DNA from: Megachile rotundata
Taxonomy: Eukaryota > Arthropoda > Insecta > Hymenoptera > Megachilidae
Reading direction: 5' to 3'
DNA length: 64,000 nucleotides
Assembly: GCF_050947335.1 (NCBI RefSeq)
Contig: NC_134997.1
Span: 9,176,001 to 9,240,000 of the forward strand
Below the pieces are notes generated by a model. It did no database searches. It was not told the origin of the DNA and was given only the letters and a program-made list of their open reading frames with translations. Shown here piece after piece: positions 12,824-25,200 of this stretch; the stretch's first letter is position 1; each line of letters starts with the position of its first letter. The translations under genes and the position numbers were made by a program.

Positions 12824-14775
12824 GTGAGTTTTAAAATTTTATATCTTCATTCGGAATGACATTTATGTATTAGTCTGAATGTTAGCCTCCATCTTGGTTA
12901 AAACAAAGAACATGACAGTGTACAAATTATACGAAATATCGAAGGTGCGAAATAAATAACAATAAAATTGAAGTCCATAGACACTTTATTTCAAGAGTAA
13001 CGTGCATTTGATTTTTTACATAGCTTCGCTTGTGCTTATCGGCACGTTTCACAAAAACAGTCAGTAACACCATTAACATATTAATCGTATATCGAATTCG
13101 AGAGACAGCAATTATCGCTTGGGGGCACGGTTCTCCAATTAAAATTCGCGATCGAACATTCCTCGTTCCCGAAATTTCTTTTGTTTATTTTCCGATTTCC
13201 AGTCGAAATTTATCATCGTACAAGTCGCTTTTCGACCCTCATGAAGCCGGGTCTCCAATGATATTCGAACTTAATTTAACTCTAATTATTTCATCCTCAT
13301 TTAATTTTCTGATATTAGAAGGTTTTTTAATAATTTTCTAGATCTATGAACCATCACTAAAGTTGTATCTGACTCGGCTTCCCATAAACATTTTCTCGGG
13401 CAGTGATTGACAGTAAAAACGAACGCCGAAACATTTTACAATGATCCGTGCCCTCGATGGTAAAATTGATGTGTTCGAAAGTTATTACAAATTGAGCTGC
13501 CACTCTCGTAACTTGATAAAGTTTTTGTTCGATCATTTTTTTCGTAGTGCATTGATTATAAATTCATCTGTAGCCTCTGTCGAATATATTTTTGATATGA
13601 TAATTAAATACAATTTTACTGTATACTTGTGTAGTGATATGTACGAGATACGCATAGTAATTAATGGTACAACAGGAAAGAGTAATTCCTTGAGGAATCT
13701 TTTTCCACGTGGGATAACGTTTGTTTTTTTTCTAACCAAAACAGTAATTTAAATAAGTTTTTAGTGCTTACGCACTTGAAAACATTGATTCAAAATGGCC
13801 GAACATTTATTCAAAATGGCCGAACATTAATTCAAAATGGCTGAAGATTCATTCAAAATGACTGAACATTGATTCGAATGTTCATCGCGTTTGATATTTC
13901 AAGAAAAATCGAATCTTTCGATAGCACAGCAATTTTTGGAAAATAAGCAAAATTTGATTATTGTAATGCGATAAATAATTTATGTAAACATTATAAAGTA
14001 CATAGTTATTGAAATAATATAATAATTAATTTTGCAATATTCTTCAAAAATTTCAGTAATTAAAAATTACTAAAAGTCATTTTCAGTAATCAAAAATTAC
14101 TGAAATTTTCAGTAATTAACTGTAGATGTGTATATAATTTAATAACGACTGAAAGTTTGATTATGACTCTGTTTATACCATCAATTATAAAGCATCCTGC
14201 GTAAACTTGCAAAATAATGCCTCAAGTATTACCTCTACAATCATTTAGATATCGTAAGAAAAATATTTTAACAACAAAGTTTAACAAGGTTTAACATAGT
14301 TCATTGTATCTTGACGTGTTCGTACAGGACCTCGTTTTAATTTCCATGTAGATATTTTTCATTTTGTTGTACATTCAGTTACATACTATGTTAAATCATG
14401 GAACGTTATTGTTCGACACCTCGATGAGACAGTTTTCTGAAATATTTTTCCAAAACTTCAAATCAACAAAATAGTTAATATTTTGTTAACGATTGTAATC
14501 GTTAATTTGTTATAATAAACGAAGTTATGTGGCAAGCAAAATCAACGAAGCAAGGTTAAAATATTTCTATGTTTGTTTTAAAAGAATCTGGTAAGTTTTT
14601 CAAAATTTATCAACTGTTTAATTCTTCAACATCGATTAAAAATCTTTTTATAATCGATAACTCTGTCAAATATAGTATATATATTCGTTTGCATATTTAT
14701 ATATTTCTGTAAGATATACGTATCCTCTTCTCATGAGGAGATATATCGAATTTTTGGTTTCATAGAAATTTAGGA
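12824..14775. other. A+T-rich unique sequence, no gene recognised
   Basis: The open frames at 13030-13341 and 13441-13752 have no recognisable domain and A+T-driven composition; I treat them as chance. A short tandem repeat is listed separately. Confidence 0.45.
13788..13880. repeat. Short tandem repeat, about 24 bp x 4
   Basis: Four diverging copies of ATTCAAAATGGCCGAACATT, with GGCCG drifting to GGCTG and GACTG across the array. Confidence 0.8.
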
Positions 14776-14779
14776 AGGT

Positions 14780-15375
14780 TTTTAGTTGAGTTGAAAATTT
14801 AGGTATTTGGGGAATTATGGAGTTGGGGATTTATGAAGTTGGGAAGTGGAATTTGGAGAATTAAGGAGTTGGGAATTTATGGAGTTGGGGAATTAGGGAG
14901 TAGGGAAATTAGGGAGTTGGGAATTGGAATTTGGGAAATTAGGGAGTTGGGGATTTATGGAGTTGGGAATTTATGGAGTTGGGAAATTAAGGAGTAGGGA
15001 AATTAGGGAGCTAGGGATTTGGAAATTTGGGGAATTAGGGAGTAGGGGATTTATGGAGTTGGGGATTGAAATTTGGGGAATTAGGGAGTTGGGGATTTAT
15101 GAAGTTGGAGAATTAGGGAGTTGGGGATTTATGGAGTTGGAGAATTAGGGAGTTGGGGATTTGGAATTTTGGGGAATTAGGGAGTAGGGGATTTATGGAG
15201 TTGGGGATTGGAATTTGGGGAATTAAGGAGTTGGGAATTTATGGAGTTGGGGATTTGGGAATTTAGGGAATTAGGGAATAGAGAATTTATGGATTTGAGG
15301 ATCTATAGGTCTAGAAATTTGTGGATTTAGGAATTCGTGAATTTGGATATTTGTAAATTTTTGAATCTATATATT
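14780..15375. repeat. G-rich minisatellite (GGAGTTGGGGATTTATGG type)
   Basis: Variants of GGAGTTGGGGATTTATGG, GGAATTTGGGGAATTAGG and GGAGTAGGG follow each other without long unique gaps. It belongs to the same G-rich octamer-like class as 8645-9355. Confidence 0.85.
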
Positions 15376-16237
15376 CAAAAATTTGATCAATTAGAACATT
15401 GGTTCAGTAATTCATAAACAAATTTGTAAAATAGTCCAGAGATCCAAGAGTTTATTTCAAAATAATTTTCGCAACTGTACATGAGGAAATAAAAAATCTG
15501 CAAGCGTAAAGCTGACAAATGTAATCTAAACAATCTGCAAATAAATTTTGAAAATTTCCTAGAAACCTCTCGATACATTTCCCCATGAGCTTAACAGCAA
15601 TGTCTATACAAGACACATACACGATATTGACGCTTTTAAAATATAACGATTTCATTTCTGCTTCTTACACGATAATTAAGCCAACATTTAAAACCTCTGT
15701 ACTCTTCTAATTTTCCAACACGAACTTCTCTCTCTTTTTTTTTTTAATAATTTTCCATTTTTCAACACTTTCCAATGTCACACGAAAACATTGAAGCTAC
15801 ACTTAAACTTTGCAAATATCGTTTGCTCGATAATGGAGGGAGATATTTATTTGTTAAGATCGAACCATCCCGTTCGAGAAGCACAACGACACTGGACGAA
15901 CAAGACTTGCACGATCATTAATAGTTCTCTGTTTTCTTACATTTAAATACTCTACAGATACAAACATACAATGAGATATAATCGCCGCCATTTTGTCCAA
16001 ACGATATTATTTGTCGTGCTGTATCGTCCCGTACACGAGGACGATTATTTACAACGCCGAGAGGTTAGGAAGAGACTTCCGGTGCGAAATAATTCTCGAT
16101 AAATCAATAGTATTTGCCGTTTCGTTTCGTTGTCGAACAAAAACATAATGTTTGTCGATTAAAAAACTGAGAAGCGACGCAAGGAGGTGCATAACACGTC
16201 TCTGAATTTCGTTCGCTCGGGGAAAAAATAATACGAG
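15376..16237. other. Unique sequence including the likely 3' UTR of the calexcitin gene
   Basis: Lies directly downstream (- strand) of the calexcitin stop codon. A complementary AATAAA (TTTATT on +) at 15846-15851 could end the transcript about 390 nt past the stop. No other exon seen. Confidence 0.45.
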
Positions 16238-19200
16238 TTAAAAGGAAGTTTTCCCGAAAATAAAGTTTCCGGCTGCGGTCGGCTCGTCCGAGGAGAAATA
16301 TTGCTTCCAGAGGTTGCTGAATTTATCCCAGTTTATTTCCTGACCCTACAGAAGAGGAACAGTTTGATGGAATTAGTACTTCGCCGCGTGAGAGACCGTG
16401 TTCTCTTCATTATGATTTACGCTTACCACCCCTAGTTTTTTGAACGCATCCCTGGCCTCGGCCTCCGCTACCCCGTGATATCTGCACACGTTGCAGAACT
16501 CGTTCTCGTCGATCGATTTGTCACCTGTATCAACGATACTCTTTTACTGTTTCATTTACTTTTTTACTTTTGTTTATTAAAAATAACCCTTTGACTTTTG
16601 TAATCAAATTTAACTGCGATTGGTAAATATTTAGTTATTTTAATTATAAACTGAACACCGATATTCAGTTTACTGCTATTTTCATTATTTGCAGTCAATT
16701 CATTATTTACATTCAATTGTATGTTAGATTAAATAGTAACAATATTTAGGTTTCGTTTTTATTTTGCAGTTAAAGGGTTACTTTTAATTTCAAACAATTT
16801 ACTGTGTTATGTAAGAAATTAATTAAGATCGTGGGATTAAATGAGAATTCCAGCAATAATTTTAATACAGATTTTAATAAAAAGGTGTGCTTCAGAAGAG
16901 AAATGTAATGTTGTTTAAAGTTTTAAGGCGGTTATCTATTTTCCGATGTAACCACAGTATGTCGAAGTTTAACGTATGTATAAAAATTGAGGAATTAGGT
17001 TGTTTATATTTGAAACAGCTATGTATGGGGGTATCAGGCGTTCTATTATTATGAAATAATAAAAGATTTTTTTTACAAATGCACCATAGGGGTGAGTTAT
17101 AATTAAAATTTAAATATGGTGATCTTTGCTCAAATTTAAAATGTACCACTAAATATAAAGAAATTTTGCTAGAAACAGGTTCTTTGCAATTTTTAGTATT
17201 TCTCAATGAATTTATTAATTTTTTTATATTTTTTTTTATCATTTATTCCTGTTATTTCATGTCTCTCATCATTTTTATATAAATAAAAATCTGGACATTA
17301 ACCCTTGACAAATTTAGAAAACCAAGGGTGAATATTTTCACTGCCATTGATTGTATTAAATTATTAACAAAAATTCTCAAAATTTAGAAACCAAAGGTGA
17401 ATATTTTCACTGCCACTGTCCATATTAAATTATTAACAAAAATTCTCAAAATTTAGAAACCGAAAGTTAAATATTTTCACCACCATCAATCACATTAAAT
17501 TATCAACAAAAACCCAAAATTTAATCCCTAACAAATAACCCCTAATCGTCTCAAATATTTTACCCAAAACACTTCCCCAATTTTGTCCACAAAAATAAAA
17601 ATATAAGTGCATATGAACAACGAAAATTTTCCATTGTTCCAAGAAATTGGTAGGATAATAAGCTTACCAGATGCATCGAACAACTGGAACGTTAAAGTCA
17701 TGTATGTTTGTTGCCATTCGGATGGGTTCGATGGATTTTTCGCGTATTCTTCCCACAGTGAAAACCATTCATCTCGACTAACCTGAAAAATATAAGCAGA
17801 AAATAAAATTCCTGAACAAAAATACCGTTTGATCGTATTTTCGGGCTTCGGGAATAGAAACGAAAGAAGTGATGGTGCTTGAGAACAGTTCTGTTTGTTG
17901 AAGTATAAACGATTGTATTTCTACAAATTTTACGAGTAATCTGAAATTTACACGTTGGCGGACATTTTGTGTTGGAAGAAAAATTGGTCTGCCATTTCAG
18001 TATGCGGATTTTTAGGTTATGTTTTACGTTGAATTATAGAATTATAGGTACAAAGGCAAATTATAGGTATGCAAGGTTAGTTATAGTTACTGAGAATATT
18101 AGGCTAGTGTTAGAATCGTAACTCTGTACTTATTCACAAATGCAGAAGGAATAAAATTTGTATTCTGCTGGTATTAACTGAACTTTTCGATCAGTCCAAT
18201 TATACCGAATATTAAAGTTTTTCACACGTATATAAAAGTTTTGAAACGTAAAATTCTGAGCTGGGCTTAAAATAACTGAGAATTATTAAGCTATTAAATT
18301 CGAAATGTATTAAGCTTATTAAACCATATGAATCGAGTTGAACTGCAGTGAACAGTAACTTCTCTTATCAATCGTAAATTCACAGCAAAAAATTATAAAA
18401 ATTATGTATTAATTATATATACATATATACATGAAACTATATTTACATATTTTTCTTTGATAATTCTGTATATAATATAACAGAGAGAAATATAATTATT
18501 CTGTTACGATAATTTTGTTATTAGAAAGCGTCTATTTAGTTCTAAGGATTCAACCCACGAATATGCAAAACAAATATTTAGAGAAACAAGTTTAACCCAA
18601 ACTGTTAAATTAATTCCCTGCATAGTATTTGCATAAACTTCACAAGCTTCCACTCACGAAATAATAATTTTAATAATTTCACAAGCATAATAATTTTAAT
18701 AATTTCACAAGTATAATAATTTTAATAATTTTTTACCTGACCATCTTGATCCGTATCAGCTCTTTGCCTCAAACCATCCCACATTTTCAGCAAATTCTCC
18801 CTTATGCTTTGAGCTTTGGGGTTGTCAGCAGCCCATCCCCTGTTTTCATTGATCCGCTATAACAAAAACCAGAGATCATTATAAAATTATCCAAATTCAT
18901 GAAATACCGTATTTAATACAAAACAATTCACTGTGAAAATTCTTTGATAATTTTAGTCGTTATTTTTCATTTGTATATCTTTGAAATGGAATGAATTCTG
19001 TTGAGTAATAAAGAAAATGGCGTTGTATACGTGTGCTTACTTGTATGGCAAGGTCGAAATCCTTCCTATCGATCGTGCCACTTTGATTGACATCTGAAAG
19101 CGTGGAAAAAGTGAATTAATATTTAGACGTAGAGTAGTTGATTGTTGTTGGTTCGGTTGATAAATGTGTGTCGAATGTCAGTTTTACAGTTTGGGTTATT

Positions 19201-22200
19201 TGGAACTTTTGGTGATTTGGGGAAAAGTTGAGAATTTGGGAATTTGGGGATTTGGAAAATTGAGGGCTTGGAAATTTGAAATTTTGGGAATTTGGGGAAT
19301 TGTGGGTTTAAGGAGATTTTGGGAATTTGTGGATTTGGAGATATTTGGATTTGGAAATTTGGGAATTTGAGAATTTGTGGAGTTACGGATTTGTGGAATT
19401 AGGGAATTGTGGAATTTGGAAATTTGGGGGTTTGGTGGATTTGTGGAATTAGGGGATTTGGAATTTGGAAATTTGTGGAATTAGAAAATTGGGAATTTGG
19501 AAATTTGTGGAATTAGGAAATTGGGAATTTGGAAATAGTGGAATTTGGGAATTTGTGGATTTGGGGATTTGTGGAATTAGGGGATTGGGAATTTGGAGAT
19601 TTGGGGATTCGGGGATTTGTGGAATTAGGGAATTGGGAATTTGGAAATAGTGGAATTTGGAAATAGTGGAATTTGGAAATTTGTGGATTTGGGGGTTTGT
19701 GGAATTAGGGGATTGGGAATTTGGAAATTTATGGAATTAGGAAATTGGGAATTTGGAAATAGTGGAATTTGGAAATTTGTGGATTTGGGGGTTTGTGGAA
19801 TTAGTGGATTGGGAATTTGGAGATTTGTGGATTTGGGGATTTGTGGAATTAGGGAAATGGGAATTTGGGAATTTATGGATTTGGGGGTTTGTGGAATATG
19901 TGGATTGGGAATTTGGAGATTTGTGGATTTGTGGATTTGTGGATTTGTGGAATTAGGGAAATGGGAATTTGGGAATTTGTGGATTTGGGGATTTGTGGAA
20001 TTAGGGAATTGTGGAATTAGAGGGTTGGGAATTTAGAGATTTGTGGATTTAGGGATTTGTGGAATAAGGGAATTGAGAATTTGGAAATAGTGGAATTTGG
20101 AAATTCATCTAATTGCAAACTTGAAAATTCCAAAATTCCTTCCCCAGAAAATCTCCCAAATGTCCCTCAAATGCACCCCACATCTTCCCAATCACCCCTC
20201 TAACATCCTTAAATCAAAACACTAATCTACCAGCACATCCATCTTGCATTATCCAAAAGAAAACTCGCAAAGCTTTCCCTGCTACCAGCAAACAGTATCC
20301 GCGAAAGAAATATACGCCAGTTTGGCCGGTTTCCAACCAAAGACCCGAGCTAAATTGTACTACCTCCAACATTACGTCAAGACGTTGTCACCGGCATCAT
20401 CGCATTAAGTTCACAGCGTTAACATTAATGTCGGTTTTCGGGTTAGCCTCGTCAGCTTATCGGAAGCACGCGTGGATGATCGAAACAAAACCCTCGATGT
20501 CCAAGGTTCGGGTGAGGCTTCGAAAAGGGGCTCGATCACGTAGGCAAAACACGTGACAAGGAATCGATGTAATGAAATATGGGCGTGAGTGTCCACCAGA
20601 GGGATGGAATTTTGGCTTGTATCCAGAATGTGCGCAAGATTTCACACGGACCCCCCGTTTCCGAAAAGACGGCCTCTCGTCGATCGTGCCATTCATCCTT
20701 CGCGACAAGGTCGTCGTCGTCGTCTGAATCGGATGTCATTAATTTTCGCGAGTCGACCCAATTTTCCTAGCTCGCTTTGCGAAGACTTTTCTACTCCTTT
20801 CAGGTGTCGACCCTCCGGGATTCCCGGACTTCCTGTTTATTAATTGTAATCCGCACAATGAACGCAGACAGTGGAGTCGAATTATACGCTAACCCATTTA
20901 ACACCTCTGGAACTGTTAACCCGTTCAGATCTTTTTCGATAAATGGACTTGGTGACGACGGTAAATGGACTTGGTGACTGTCATATTTCTGTCGAGGGTA
21001 ATTTGCGGTGAAGTATGGTCGAGGACGGATATGGATTTTGTAGGGCTGACGCTCTTTGTGCGTCAGAGAAGGTTTGGTTGATTTTTAGGGGGTTTTTAAG
21101 GTTTGAGGTAAGAATTTGAAGAGTGGAATGTGCGAGTTTAGGGATTAGGTGATATGGACATTTGGAAAATTGGAAATATCAAGATTTATAGGATTGGTGG
21201 TTTAGGGACTTAGAATGTGGGTATGTAGATTGAGAAGGAATTAAGAGATCTAGGAATTAAGGGATGTAGAGATTTGGATATGTAGGTTGAGGCTCTAGCA
21301 ATTTGGGGATTTAGGAATGTGGATATGAAGGTTGAGGGTTTAGCAACTTGGAGACATAGAGATTTGGTTATGCAGGTTGAGGCTTTAGGAATGTGGAGAC
21401 TTAAGAATGTGGATATGAAGGTTGAGGGTCTAGGAATTTGAAGATATAGAGATTATGATATGTAGGTTGAAGATTCAGAAATTTAGGGATGTAGAAATTA
21501 GGATATGTAAGTTGAGACATTTAGTAGAGATTAGAATATGTGAAAACTGGAAATTTGGTGACTTAGAAACTTTGATATGTACTTTGAGAACCTGAGAAGT
21601 ATGGACTTACAAATTTGGATATTAGGAAGATAGGAAATTTGGAGTTTGGAAGATGGAAACTTGGAAAATTTGGAATTTGGGAGATTAGAAGTTGGAAAAT
21701 TTGAAACTCGGGAAATTAGAAGCTGGGAAATTTGGAATTTGGGAAATTGGAAGTTGGGAAATTTGGAATTTGGAAGATTGGAAGTTGGGAAATTTGGAAT
21801 TTGGAAGATTGGAAATTGGAAAATTTGGAATTTGGGAAATTAGAAGTTGGGAAATTTGGAATTTGGAAGATTGGAAGTTGGAAAATTTGGGACTCGGAAA
21901 ATTAGAAGTTGGGAAATTTGGAATTTGGAAGATTAGAAGTTGGGAAATTTGGAATTTGGAAGATTGGAAGTTGGGAAATTTGGAATTTGGAAGATTGGAA
22001 GTTGGAAAATTTGGAACTCGGAAAATTAGAAGTTGGGAAATTTGGAATTTGGAAGATTGGAAGTTGGGAAATTTGGAATTTGGAAGATTGGAAGTTGGGA
22101 AATTTGGAATTTGGAAGATTGGAAGTTGGAAAATTTGGAACTCGGGAAATTAGAAGTTGGGACATTAGGAAGTTGGAAAATTTGGAATTTGGGAAATTAG

Positions 22201-25200
22201 GAAGTAGGGAAATTAGAAGTTGGGAAATTTGGAATTTGGAAGATTGGAAGTTAGGAAATTTGGAATTTGGAAGATTGGAAGTTGGAAAATTTGGAATTTG
22301 GGAAATTAGGACATTGGGAAATTAGAAGTTGGGAAATTTGGAATTTGGAAGATTGGAAGTTAGGAAATTTGGAATTTGGAAGATTGGAAGTTGGAAAATT
22401 TGGAATTTGGAAAATTAGAAGTAGGGAAATTAGGAAGTTGAAAAACTAGAACTTAGGATATTTAGAAATTAAAAATTAGAACTTGGAAAATTTGTAATTA
22501 GCAAAATTAAAAGTTAGCAAATTTACTACGTATATTAAAGCAGTAGAAAGTTAGGGACTTAAAGATTCCTCTCTCGAGTACCTACATACAACACACCCTA
22601 ATAATACAACCTTTTCCTAAACAAGTCAAAAACATATCTAAACCTGTCTATCCCCCTAAAACCAATCTGCCCATAATAATTTCGCAACAAAAAACCCAGA
22701 CACCAACTTTAATAAATTTTCGCTGATAATTCGATCAGCTGCTACATTGAATGCAGGGTTGAAACACGTGCGATCATTTATAAGCCTGAATGACAAGCGG
22801 AGATCCACGATTTACCTAACGTCGTTCACGGCATTCTCTGGGTCACGGTGAAATACCGTATCGACGGCGAAGAACATATCCCTGCGGGATATGTTTAGCA
22901 GCCGATCGACGGTCAAAGAAGGAAAGAAAGTGAGGGGCTAATGAGGGCCACCAAGCGTGTACACGCCTGTGACCTCCATGCTTCACACGAACAGCCTCCG
23001 TGTCACAGCATACTCTGCTAACGCAGTTCTCGATGCACACGTGTTCACACCTACCACTCTATTCGTAAGTTTCGTTCGTTAATTACGCGTAATATTTTCG
23101 CTGCTAGTCGGTTATCACCGTCCATAAAATTATTTGGACATTTCGAACTTTTTCTGATTCGATAAAATTTTAATGTGCAACTTTGTTGCTGTCGGGAAAT
23201 TATTGTGGATGTTTTGTTCGTGGATCGTTATGGTCTTTGGTTACATTTTAGGGATTCAGTAGTGAAGGGTGGGAAGTCAAGGAGGTTAGGCTAGGTAGGT
23301 AGGTTTTGGTATGTGGAGATGGGTAATGGGATGTGGGATTTGGAGTTTGGGAAATATGGAAATTTGGGAATTTGAGGTTTTAGAAATTTGGGATTATGAA
23401 TTGGGTCACTTGGAGATTTTGGAACTTGTTAAATACCATACTTGTTAATTCCTAACTTATCAAATCCCCACTTGCTAATTCCCAACTTGCCAAATCCCCT
23501 ACTTGTAAATTCCCAGCTTCTCAAATTCCCTACTCGTCAATTCCCAACTTCTCAAATCCCCTACTCGTCAATTTCCAACTCGTCAAATCCCCCACTTGTT
23601 AATTTCCAATTCGTCAAATCCCCCACTTGTTAATTCCCAACTTCTCAAATTCCCTACTTGTCAATTGCTAACTAGTCAAATCCCCTACTCGTCAATTCCC
23701 AACTTCTCAAATTCCCTACTTGTCAATTCCCAACTCGTCAAATCCCCCACTCGTCAATTCCCAACTTATCAAATGACCCACTTGTTAATTCCCAACTCGT
23801 CAAATCCCCCACTCGTCAATTCCCAACTTATCAAATGCCCCACTTGTTAATTCCCAACTAGTCAAATCCCCTACTCGTCAATTCCCAACTCGTCAAATCC
23901 CCCACTTGTCAAATTCCCAACTTGTCAAATCCACTCCTCAAAATCCCCAAATTCCACAAACTCCAAATATCTCTATTCCCACCTTTTCAGACTCTCAACC
24001 TAAACCACCCAAACTCCCCAACTCCCAAGTCCCCAAGTCCCCAAATACACTTCCCTTTCTCACTCCCCCAGAAACCATAATACCCGTTATCGAAATAGCA
24101 AGACTGATCGCTCTTCCCCGATTCTTCCGACTTCCAAGCCATCTTATTCCACTCGTCGCTTTCAGAGCTATCGTGGCAAGGTCTCGGTGAAATGAAATAC
24201 GACCTGGGGTGTGTAGAATGGTCGATCGCGTCCCTGGGGTATTTTTTTGGAAGCTCAGAACGAAATCAAGGCTATACAGGGGGGCGTTTTGTTCGGTCTC
24301 TATATGGCACCTATGTGCTACCGGTTGGGTAAAAGTGAGCCAACCTCGGACACCTATTTATGGTGTGAACAAGAACAGATAAACAATGGACGGTTAAAGG
24401 GGGATGCGATGAAATTACACGTTCCTGGCTTTGCGCTCGTGTATCTTCGTGATAATGCCTGTTTGTGTGCGCAGGCAATCATTCATACGAGTTGGGTGCA
24501 GTTTGAGTGCAGATAGTGCTTTCGAAAGAGGTGTCAGTTACAGGACGTCTTTGTTTAGGTATCGGGGTATGGGCGGTGGGATCGAAATTGTGAATTTGGG
24601 GCTGGAGGTTGGGTTTTAGATGTTGTAAATTTGGGATGTGGAGTGGTGGAGAGTTAAGGGTTTATAGTTTTAGTTTAAGGACTATAGAATGTTCGTGAAT
24701 CGGAAAATTTAGGGTTAAGGAGATTTGAGAAGGTAATTTTGGGCTGTTAAAATTTTGGAGAAGAGAATTTGGGGCTTTGGGAGATTGGGAAATTAATTAT
24801 TTGGGGTGGGGATTTAGGGGGTTGAGAATTTGAGGTTATAGGGATTTAGAGAGGTGAGAATTTGGGGCTGTGGGGATTTAGGGAGATGAGAATTTGGACT
24901 GCAGGGATTTAGAGCGATGAGAGTTTGGGGATGCAGGGATTTAACGAGTTAAGAATTTTGGGCTGTCTAAATTATGAAGGACAAAATTTGCGATTTTAGG
25001 TGATTGAGAAATTAATTATCTGGCGCAGGGATTTAGAGAGTTAAGAATTTGGGGCTGCAGGGATTTAGAGAGTTACGAATTTGAGGCTGCGGGGATTTAG
25101 AGAGATGAGTGTTTGGGGCTGCAGAGATTTAGAGAGTTGAAAATCTAGGGCTCCAGGGATTTACAGAGTTAGAAATTTGGGGCTGTAGGAATTTAAAGAG

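Noticed and set aside
16385..16426. Read-through of calexcitin exon 16524-16427 to a stop after VSVNHNEENTVSHAAKY
   Set aside because: A GTAAGC donor at 16426 and an acceptor at 16347-16346 join it to an exon encoding the conserved calexcitin C-terminus.
20411..20977. Overlapping frames in the 20.4-21.0 kb island as exons
   Set aside because: Frames overlap on both strands, none has a recognisable motif, and all lie inside the calexcitin intron; higher G+C alone explains the open frames.
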